A DNA stretch of 64,000 nt from Azonexus sp. (lineage in GTDB: Bacteria > Pseudomonadota > Gammaproteobacteria > Burkholderiales > Rhodocyclaceae): the NCBI GenBank assembly GCA_030696345.1, contig JAUYSK010000028.1, positions 124,001-188,000 on the forward strand, written 5' to 3'. This document shows, piece by piece, positions 57,318 through 64,000 of this stretch. Under the pieces are notes generated by a model. It saw nothing but the letters and a program-made list of their open reading frames with translations, did not search any database and was not told where the DNA came from. Both the position numbers and the translations under genes were made by a program. The stretch's first letter is position 1, and each line of letters begins with the position of its first letter.

Positions 57318-58109
57318 ATGTCCGTTAAGGATTTCACCGCGCATCGGCAACTGAGAAAGAAGGCCGAATCACCGCTTCCGCGGATATCAAAAGGGCTGGC
57401 ACCCGTTGATACCTTCGCGAGATTGCTGCACGAGCTTCGCGTCCATCAGGTTGAACTGGAGATGCAGAACGACGAACTTCGTGCCGCACAGGTTGAATTA
57501 GCAAAAATGCGCGACCGATATGTTGATCTCTTTGAGTTCGCGCCGATTGCCTACATCACACTCACCACTTCCGGTGAAATCGCTAGCATCAATCAGACCG
57601 GTGCATCCCTGTTGCAAGCAGACCGCAGGCGACTGCGCGGCCTGCTACTTGAAAAATTCGTTATGGCCGACGACCAGGCTATATGGCGACGTTTTTGGAA
57701 CCATCCATGGGAGCATGGGCACCAACAAACGTGCGAACTGACGATGTTAAGACGGGACGGAACGTATTTCTTTGGCAGCCTGTGTGCTGCCCTCGTCTCT
57801 GGCGTAGATGGGCTTCCTGAATTGAGAATTGCCTTGACGGACATCTCTGACAGGAAAAACGCTGAACAAGCACGCCGTAAATTTGAGGCACGTTTGAGCA
57901 AGCTCACGAAGCGCGAAAGAGAAATATTGGCACTTGCCCTTTCTGGTATGACCAACAAGGACATTTCGGCGCGTCTGCAAATTAGTCAGCGTGCCGTGGA
58001 GAACTATCGGTCTCGTATTCACGCCAAAACCGAATCGGTGTCGTTGTTGGAACTCTCTCATCAAGTGGCAACCGCCGGGATGGCGCTTGATGAGATCAAT
58101 CAGCCTTGA
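57318..58109 (+). CDS. PAS-LuxR transcriptional regulator
   Basis: 263 residues. N-terminal helix (about 30-70, LHELRVHQVELEMQNDELRAAQ, coiled-coil as in PAS kinases), PAS domain (about 70-190) with a PAC end, then a LuxR/GerE HTH (LTKREREILALALSGMTNKDISARLQISQRAVENYRSRI). No REC domain. Base composition is more AT-rich than neighbours. The PAS presumably senses a small ligand or redox cue and the HTH binds DNA. It has no adjacent target operon. Confidence 0.88.
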   Translation: MSVKDFTAHRQLRKKAESPLPRISKGLAPVDTFARLLHELRVHQVELEMQNDELRAAQVELAKMRDRYVDLFEFAPIAYITLTTSGEIASINQTGASLLQADRRRLRGLLLEKFVMADDQAIWRRFWNHPWEHGHQQTCELTMLRRDGTYFFGSLCAALVSGVDGLPELRIALTDISDRKNAEQARRKFEARLSKLTKREREILALALSGMTNKDISARLQISQRAVENYRSRIHAKTESVSLLELSHQVATAGMALDEINQP

Positions 58110-58255
58110 TTGCTGATTAGCGTGGCATTGGACATGTTTCGCGTTTAGTGCCATTCAGCACCACCTTGAAATAACCATGAACTGGTGCGTAAACCGATCT
58201 TTTGCGAGTTGATGGATTAGGGTCAAATGATGACTCTATCCAACAGGTTTCAACT

Positions 58256-58441
58256 ATGCCTCTTTCGCCCTGCCCGTACTGTGGTGAAACCGACATCAAT
58301 GTGATGGAGGTTGATATACAAAAATGGTCCGTTGTCTGCGACGCTTGCCAAGCATCTGGCTCGATGATGCTGACCAAGGCTACTGCCATTGAAGCGTGGG
58401 AACGTGTGGCAGGTGAGAAATTCAGAATCTTGCGATCCTGA
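58256..58441 (+). CDS. Lar-like zinc-finger protein (restriction alleviation type)
   Basis: 61 residues from MPLSPCPYCGETDINV. Two CxxC pairs (CPYC, CDAC) and a C-terminal AIEAWERV match the CPxCG..C..C..A..AWNxR pattern of Lar. In phages and prophages such proteins soften host restriction. No phage gene is nearby. The ATG lies 18 codons into a longer frame that lacks an RBS. Confidence 0.6.
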   Translation: MPLSPCPYCGETDINVMEVDIQKWSVVCDACQASGSMMLTKATAIEAWERVAGEKFRILRS

Positions 58442-58558
58442 AGCTGAACTTAGGAAATTCGCTACAGAGAGTCGATTGGTTGAATCCGCAAGTGATTGCT
58501 GCCATTGGGCTTGATTGAAATTTAGGTAAGACCACAGATACCAAGAAAGAAAGCGCAA

Positions 58559-58936
58559 GTGGCCTACAGACATGATTGGTTGCCCAATGGTGCTCACATA
58601 AAGTTTTGGGGAGAGACCTCTGGTGATGAGATTGACGAGGCTATCGAGCACATCAGAAACAGCCCTGATCTCGCTAAGTTGGCCTATGTAATTGCCGATT
58701 ACCTTGGAGTCACTGAGTTTCACGTAACCCGCTACCAGATCCTACTTGTAGCGGCTCACGATCACTGGATGGGAGATGCCAACGCTAACCTAAAGATTGC
58801 CCTTGTAGGCTGCCAGGCTAGAATTCTCGAAGCATTCCGGCACTATTCCGAATCGGCCGTCATCAAAGAAACCTTTGTGGTTCGCACCTTCACCAACCTT
58901 GAAGATGCTAGTCATTGGGCCTCGGGCCAACAATAG
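58559..58936 (+). CDS. SpoIIAA/STAS-like small protein
   Basis: 125 residues, GTG start with GAAAGAAAG upstream. Pattern: WLPNGAHIKFWGETSGDEIDEAIEHIRNSPDLAKLAYVIADYLGVTEFHV.., then KIALVG..A and a C-terminal TFTNLEDASHWA. This is the alpha/beta layout of STAS/SpoIIAA-like proteins of unknown partner. No anti-sigma gene is adjacent. AT-richer than the rest of the window, like the two genes before it. Confidence 0.6.
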   Translation: MAYRHDWLPNGAHIKFWGETSGDEIDEAIEHIRNSPDLAKLAYVIADYLGVTEFHVTRYQILLVAAHDHWMGDANANLKIALVGCQARILEAFRHYSESAVIKETFVVRTFTNLEDASHWASGQQ

Positions 58937-58993
58937 TTGGTGATTGAGCTGATTTTTTAATTCCACTTTGCTCAGGTGGAGTCAAGGGCGGAT

Positions 58994-61900
58994 TCAATCC
59001 GTCAAATTGCAACAATGGTCCGCTTGGACACGAATAATTTCCCGCGCATTGACAAAGTCGAACTGCCGAATCTGTCGCTCAAGAGCATCGCAGGAAGGCC
59101 CCAGAGCGCCTCGCAATTTTGTGGCATTGAGATCGAACAACGCAATTGCGGCGGTGTCGCTTTGCGCCAGCAACGCGTCGAGTTCAGCCAATATCTGCAT
59201 TAGGTCCTGCAGGTCTTGCGCCGATGTGGCAAGTGACGCTGACAAAGTCGGCGCCTCGTCAGGTGAGTCATGTTGCTCAAGGCTATGCGGAGTTTTTCTC
59301 GCGGTCGTTGCCGGCAGCCATTTCAGCAAGGTCGCGTAGAGCACGTCCGGTGCGACTGGCTTGGCAACGAAGTCGTTCATGCCGGCCTCTTCGCAGGCGC
59401 GGCGATCTTCGGCGAAGGCGTTGGCCGTCATGGCGAGAATGGGCGTATTTTCGCGTCCGGTCAGGGCTCGAATGGCGCGGGTGGCCTCAAGGCCATCCAT
59501 GTTCGGCATTTGCATGTCCATCAGGATCAGGTCGAAGTCAGTCAGACTGGCCTTGTTCAGAGCTTCCTGGCCATCGACAGCGATTTCTACCACCAGCCCC
59601 GCTCCGTGCAGCAATTCCAGCGCAATCTCGCGGTTGATGGCATTGTCTTCGGCCAGCAGGATGTTTTTGTCGCCATGGAGACGACGCAGGCGAGATTCCG
59701 GGCTGGCGGATGTTTCGTTCTCCCCCGGCTCATTGGGCATGATGCCGTGACCGCGCTGCAGGTGAGCCGTGAACCAGAAAGTGCTGCCGACACCCGGCGT
59801 GCTCTCGACGCCGACTTCGCCACCCATCAATCGTGCCATGCGTTGGGTAATGACCAGGCCAAGGCCTGTTCCCCCATAGTTGCGCGTGGTCGAAGCATCT
59901 GCCTGCTCGAAAGCCTTGAATAGTCGGGTAAGTGCCTCCGGCGCGATACCGATGCCGGTATCTTTGACCTCGAAGCGGACCAGCAAATCGTTGTCGTTGT
60001 CAGCGAGTAGTTTGGCGCGCAGGGTAATCACGCCTTTATCGGTAAATTTGACGGCATTGCCGGCAAAGTTAAGTAGTGCCTGGCGCAGGCGGGTCGGGTC
60101 ACCGCGCAGCCAGAGCGGAACGGCATCCCGGTCAAGTTCGATCTGCAAGCCCTTGTCACGCGCCGAATAGCCAATGATGGAAGCGACATTGTCGAGAATT
60201 GCCGATAGATGAAAATCCCTGCTCTCAAGTTGCATCTGCTCGGCTTCGATCTTGGAGAGGTCGAGGATGTCATTGATGATCGACAGCAGGTGTTGGCCAG
60301 CGCCCTGTATCTTGTCGAGGCGATCGATCTGCAAGGGGGTGGCGCCATTGTGCCGCAGGATATGGGTAAGGCCGATGATGGCATTGAGCGGGGTGCGGAT
60401 TTCGTGGCTCATGTTGGCCAGGAACTGTGATTTTGCCCGACTGGCTGCTTCTGCCTGCTGGCGTGCCATGGTCAGCTCCATCGTGCGCTGTTCGACAATT
60501 TCTTCCAGATGGTGCCGATGCTCGTCCAGCTCCTGCCCGAGTCGCTTCTTCTCGGTGATGTCTTCCTTGACGGCGACGTAATGGGTGATCTGACCATCGG
60601 CCTGACGCAATGGCGTGATGATGGCAAACTCGATGTACTCGCTGCCATCCTTGCGCTTGTTGTGGAACTCGCCTTTCCATGGCTTGCCCTGATTCAGGCT
60701 GTCCCATAGGGAAACGAAAGTCTCGGGCGGCGTTTTTCCCGAGTTCAGGATACGCGGGTTTTGCCCGAAAGCTTCTTCCCGGCTGTAGCCGGTGTTGCTG
60801 ACGAAGCTCTGATTGACGTACTGAATTTCACCCGCCAGATTGGCAATGGCGATGCTCTCCGGGCTTTGTTCGACGGCCAGCAAAAACTGTTGCAATGACA
60901 GTTCGCGCTGTTTCAGTTTTTCCAGCAGACGGTTGAAGCCGCCGATCAACTCGCCAATTTCGTCATGATGGAGGATCGGCAAGACTTCGGCGGCGTTGCC
61001 ACTATCTGCCTGCGTAGCCAGTGAGCCGGCGGTGAGCAACAGCGGTGCCAGTTGGCGCCGCAACATCCACCAGGTTATCGAACCGGCCAGTAGCGTCAGG
61101 AAAATTGCCGCAAGCAACAGGCGTTGCTGCATTTCGCCAATGGGCGCAAAGGCTCTCTCGGTTGGCAAGGCGACAACGACATACCAGCCTGCAGCGGGAA
61201 TTTTCCTGGAAGATGCCAGTACTTCCACCCCTTTGGGATTAACCAGAATGGCGGTGTCCCCGTCGCCCTGAATGAACTGATCAAGGGCGAGGTTGACACC
61301 CGGCGCAGGGAGCTGCGCCATGATCCGGCTTTTGTCGGAGGCAACAACAATTTGGCGATGCTGAGGTGCGATCAAGAGCAACTCGCCTCCATTGCCGAAA
61401 TGCTTTCCCTCAATCTTGTTCAGAAAATTGTCCTTGCTCAGGTCAATGACTGCAGAGAGGGCACCGATTACCACCCCCTGCGTATCGCGAATAGGTGTGC
61501 CCATGGAGACAACCGGCGCAGCCATAACTCGGCCCATGATCGGCTGGCTGACTGTTGCCTTCCCGTCCTTGAGGGCCGCGACAATATGGTCCCGGTACAT
61601 GTAGTTGAGGCCGATCCGCGGGATTGAGGTAGGAACGGAGGCAATCGCAGTGCCGTCAAGGCTGGTGACGAAGGCGCCGGCATTGAAGAGAGTGCGCAGA
61701 ATCACGCGTTGTTCCAGCTCTGCCTGAAGTTCCGTCTTGTCCACCATGAACGGCGCAACCGAGGTAGCCACTTTTTCCATTGCATCGAAGCGCAGCATCA
61801 GGTCGTCGTTGATCGATGCTGCAACAAACGAAGCGGCCGATACCTGCTGTTCACTCAACAGCTTTTCCATGTCGTCATGCAGAATGCGGCTGGCGTAGAA

Positions 61901-62023
61901 AGCCAAAGCCCAGATGCTGACGACAAAAATGGCCAGCGTGAATAACGTGATCCGCGTTTTGAGCGAACGTGAGAGAAAGTTTTCCCGAGTCATGTTTGAG
62001 GATTCACTGAGCTTCGATGTCAC
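58994..62023 (-). CDS. Hybrid histidine kinase (dCache-PAS-HisKA-HATPase-REC)
   Basis: 1009 residues. TM1 about 23-45 and TM2 about 300-320 enclose a double-Cache-type periplasmic sensor. HAMP-like linker (about 325-375), PAS-PAC (about 385-500), His[17 protein letters not shown] (H540), HATPase, REC with D836 in [11 protein letters not shown] 65-residue helical tail follows ([34 protein letters not shown]), also found in the kinase at 63152. Start: GTG 1 nt after the upstream stop; ATG at 61993 is the alternative. Confidence 0.9.
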   Translation of the reverse strand: MTSKLSESSNMTRENFLSRSLKTRITLFTLAIFVVSIWALAFYASRILHDDMEKLLSEQQVSAASFVAASINDDLMLRFDAMEKVATSVAPFMVDKTELQAELEQRVILRTLFNAGAFVTSLDGTAIASVPTSIPRIGLNYMYRDHIVAALKDGKATVSQPIMGRVMAAPVVSMGTPIRDTQGVVIGALSAVIDLSKDNFLNKIEGKHFGNGGELLLIAPQHRQIVVASDKSRIMAQLPAPGVNLALDQFIQGDGDTAILVNPKGVEVLASSRKIPAAGWYVVVALPTERAFAPIGEMQQRLLLAAIFLTLLAGSITWWMLRRQLAPLLLTAGSLATQADSGNAAEVLPILHHDEIGELIGGFNRLLEKLKQRELSLQQFLLAVEQSPESIAIANLAGEIQYVNQSFVSNTGYSREEAFGQNPRILNSGKTPPETFVSLWDSLNQGKPWKGEFHNKRKDGSEYIEFAIITPLRQADGQITHYVAVKEDITEKKRLGQELDEHRHHLEEIVEQRTMELTMARQQAEAASRAKSQFLANMSHEIRTPLNAIIGLTHILRHNGATPLQIDRLDKIQGAGQHLLSIINDILDLSKIEAEQMQLESRDFHLSAILDNVASIIGYSARDKGLQIELDRDAVPLWLRGDPTRLRQALLNFAGNAVKFTDKGVITLRAKLLADNDNDLLVRFEVKDTGIGIAPEALTRLFKAFEQADASTTRNYGGTGLGLVITQRMARLMGGEVGVESTPGVGSTFWFTAHLQRGHGIMPNEPGENETSASPESRLRRLHGDKNILLAEDNAINREIALELLHGAGLVVEIAVDGQEALNKASLTDFDLILMDMQMPNMDGLEATRAIRALTGRENTPILAMTANAFAEDRRACEEAGMNDFVAKPVAPDVLYATLLKWLPATTARKTPHSLEQHDSPDEAPTLSASLATSAQDLQDLMQILAELDALLAQSDTAAIALFDLNATKLRGALGPSCDALERQIRQFDFVNAREIIRVQADHCCNLTD

Positions 62024-62026
62024 TCA

Positions 62027-63121
62027 TCAGCCGGCGTCACGGTAGCGTTCGGCAATGGCGACGAAATCGTCAAAGTTGCTGAGAAAGACATCGGCTACGT
62101 CGGGGTCGAAATGCTGGCCGCGGGCATCAGCAATGATGGCGCGGGCTTCGTCGTAACTCATCGCGGGTTTGTAGACGCGCGGCGTGATCAGTGCGTCAAA
62201 GACATCGGCCAGCGCCATCAGTCGGGCTGATACGGCAATGGCTTCGCCGGCCAGACCATCGGGGTAGCCACTGCCATCCCATTTTTCATGGTGCCAGTGC
62301 GCGACCTCCTTGGCGAGCCCGAGAAAAGCCAGGGGCATCTCCATGTCGCGCTCGACTCGTTCAATGGCTTCGCTGCCCAATTGTGCGTGCGTTTTCATGA
62401 TGACCCATTCGTCCGGGGTCAGCTTTCCGGGCTTGAGCAGGACCTGGTCGGGAATTCCAACCTTGCCGATATCGTGCAGGGGCGCCGAGCGCGCCAGCAG
62501 CTTGATGAAGGTTTCGGTGAGCGTCTCCACGAAGCGCGGATGTTGCCTTAGCCCGTTGGCCAGTCGCTGGACATAGCCCTGAGTGCGCAGGATATGGTCG
62601 CCGGTTTCCGGGTCGCGGGTTTCCGCCAGGTGGGCCAACGCCCGAATGGTGGCGAGTTGCGTATGATCGTTCTCGGCCATTCGCCGGGCTACTTCAGCTT
62701 CGAGGACCGCATTTTCATTCTTCAGCCAGTCGCGGGCCTGCTTTGCTTCGAGCTGGGTGCGCACCCGAGCCAGCACAACGGCCGGCTTGATCGGTTTGGT
62801 GATGTAGTCGGTCGCGCCAAGTTGCAGACCACGCTCTTCATCTTCAGCGCCGCTCAGTGCTGTTAGAAAAACCACCGGGATGTCGCGCGTCGCATCGCTC
62901 TCGCGCAGTCTGGCCAGTACCTCATAGCCATCCATGCCCGGCATCATGACGTCGAGCAGAATCAGGTCAGGTTTCTGTTGACCATTTGCCACCTGCAGGG
63001 CAGCGGCGCCAGAGGTTGCCGCGAGTACGCGATATTGTGGTTGCAGAAGGCCGTTCAATACGCTCAGGTTTTCGGGCGAGTCGTCGACAATCAGGATGAT
63101 GGAGCGGGTTTCGGCAAGCAT
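62027..63121 (-). CDS. Response regulator with HD-GYP output (c-di-GMP phosphodiesterase)
   Basis: 364 residues. REC domain with D57 in DLILLDVMMPG and K in DYITKPIKP. HD-GYP with APLHDIGKVGIPDQVLLKPGKLTPDEWVIMKTHAQLGSEAI and HHEKWDGSGYPDG, all signature residues intact. It probably lowers c-di-GMP on phosphorylation. It lies between two paralogous hybrid kinases, 30 nt from one and 3 nt from the other, so they are its likely phosphodonors. Confidence 0.94.
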   Translation of the reverse strand: MLAETRSIILIVDDSPENLSVLNGLLQPQYRVLAATSGAAALQVANGQQKPDLILLDVMMPGMDGYEVLARLRESDATRDIPVVFLTALSGAEDEERGLQLGATDYITKPIKPAVVLARVRTQLEAKQARDWLKNENAVLEAEVARRMAENDHTQLATIRALAHLAETRDPETGDHILRTQGYVQRLANGLRQHPRFVETLTETFIKLLARSAPLHDIGKVGIPDQVLLKPGKLTPDEWVIMKTHAQLGSEAIERVERDMEMPLAFLGLAKEVAHWHHEKWDGSGYPDGLAGEAIAVSARLMALADVFDALITPRVYKPAMSYDEARAIIADARGQHFDPDVADVFLSNFDDFVAIAERYRDAG

Positions 63122-63151
63122 CGTTGAATACTCAGGTCGCGCCGGATTGTT

Positions 63152-64000
63152 TCAGCATGATGGTTTGGCAGAAAGGTAGCCTTGGACGGTTTCCCTTGCT
63201 GCGGAAAATTCGAACTGCCTGATCTGCCGCTCAAGTGTAGCGCAGGGCGGACCGAGCGCAAGGCGCAGCGCCTCGGCATGTTTGTCGAACAGAGCGATTG
63301 CTGCGGTATCGCTTTGCGCCAGCAATGCATTGAGCTGGGTCAGTGTGCGTAACGGGAGTGGCGATCTGGGCGGCGATTCTGTGCTTACAACCTCATGCGC
63401 CGAGGGGAAGTCTTTCTGCTGCTCGCTATTCGCGATGGCCGGCAGCCATTGCAGCAGGGTTGTGTAGAGTACTTCCGGCGTCACCGGCTTGGCGATAAAT
63501 CCGTTCATGCCTGCCTCGTCGCAGGCGCGACGGTCCTCGGCAAAGGCATTGGCGGTCATTGCCAGAATGGGGGTATTTTCCCGACCGTGGAGGGCACGTA
63601 TGGCACGTGTGGCAGCCAGGCCATCCATCAGCGGCATCAGAATGTCCATCAGAATCAGGTCATAGGCGGTATTTGCTGCCTTGGTGACTGCCTCTCGGCC
63701 ATTTTCAGCGGTTTCTACGGTCAACCCCGCGCCAAGCAGTAATTCAAGCGCCACTTCGCGGTTGATCAGGTTGTCTTCCACCAGCAGTAACCTGGCATTG
63801 CCATGGTGCTGGCGCAATATTGCTTCGGCATCTTCGGCGCTGGCTGTCACTGTCGCAGGCATGTGGCCATGGCCATGGTGCAGGCGGACGGAGAACCAGA
63901 AGGTGCTGCCCCGACCCGGTGTGCTTTCGGCGCCAGCCTCGCCACCCATCAGTTGCGCCAGGCGCCGGGTAATAGCCAGGCCAAGACCCGTACCGCCATG
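63152..64000 (-). CDS. Hybrid histidine kinase, C-terminal part only (cut by window edge)
   Basis: Frame open to the window end; visible are the G2 box ([21 protein letters not shown]), the end of the HATPase, a receiver with [10 protein letters not shown] and a C-terminal helical tail. The tail matches that of the kinase at 58994 ([15 protein letters not shown].., [15 protein letters not shown]). N-terminal sensor lies outside. Upstream gene in the same operon as the HD-GYP regulator. Confidence 0.9.
   Translation of the reverse strand, partial: HGGTGLGLAITRRLAQLMGGEAGAESTPGRGSTFWFSVRLHHGHGHMPATVTASAEDAEAILRQHHGNARLLLVEDNLINREVALELLLGAGLTVETAENGREAVTKAANTAYDLILMDILMPLMDGLAATRAIRALHGRENTPILAMTANAFAEDRRACDEAGMNGFIAKPVTPEVLYTTLLQWLPAIANSEQQKDFPSAHEVVSTESPPRSPLPLRTLTQLNALLAQSDTAAIALFDKHAEALRLALGPPCATLERQIRQFEFSAARETVQGYLSAKPSC

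Overview
The window looks like chromosomal DNA of a GC-rich betaproteobacterium. Gene content, gene order and protein style point to the Rhodocyclaceae (Dechloromonas/Azonexus-like). That assignment is my recognition only; no database was consulted. Genes are dense on both strands, with many 1-8 nt start/stop overlaps. There is no insertion sequence, CRISPR array or prophage. The ends cut lptE (left) and a hybrid histidine kinase (right).

Layout. 0-10 kb is housekeeping: lptE-holA, a Cys-rich small protein, proA, a hemerythrin, a glutaryl-CoA dehydrogenase, an MFS carrier, ogt-xerD, ybaK, folB, plsY and tsaD. 10-15 kb is the macromolecular synthesis cluster rpsU-yqeY-dnaG-rpoD followed by a CAU-anticodon tRNA. 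15-18 kb holds an HD-GYP protein and several small unknown genes. 18-25 kb holds a lipoprotein/ECF sigma/anti-sigma operon with a recognisable ECF promoter, a methyltransferase, RNase P RNA (minus strand) and a periplasmic-binding-protein/histidine-kinase pair. 25-31 kb holds a divergent Lrp-leuA pair, a transglutaminase, a second-type infA and pyrC. 31-46 kb holds a multi-PAS hybrid kinase, the rsmI/yraN/HIRAN/gmhA-diaA/dolP cluster, a K+ channel, a DUF3300/DUF2950 pair and an efflux set without an inner-membrane pump. 57-64 kb is a signalling block: PAS-LuxR regulator, small accessory genes, and two paralogous hybrid kinases flanking an HD-GYP response regulator.

The most interesting region is 46.5-56.3 kb. 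A MerR-type regulator with a C-terminal cobalamin-binding domain (LitR/CarH family) is transcribed divergently from a long minus-strand set: glutathione peroxidase, folE2, FAD amine-oxidase-like protein, DUF1365, Cfa/UfaM-type methyltransferase, chalcone-isomerase-like protein, then a GPH-type MFS, DUF3833, SDR and NTF2-like protein. The shared 108-bp intergenic region carries a good sigma-70 promoter bracketed by TTTGTC-type inverted repeats. I read this as a light/singlet-oxygen-responsive membrane-lipid (furan fatty acid) and folate regulon. A 611-bp inverted repeat with a nested dRS3-like palindrome splits the gene set in two. The regulator keeps the cobalamin-contact residues but has Glu where CarH has its light-adduct His.

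A second unexplained signal is a 13-mer, GTYGACCGCAGCA. It occurs seven times exactly, in both orientations, in three coding frames and once between genes, which suggests selection on the DNA rather than on protein.
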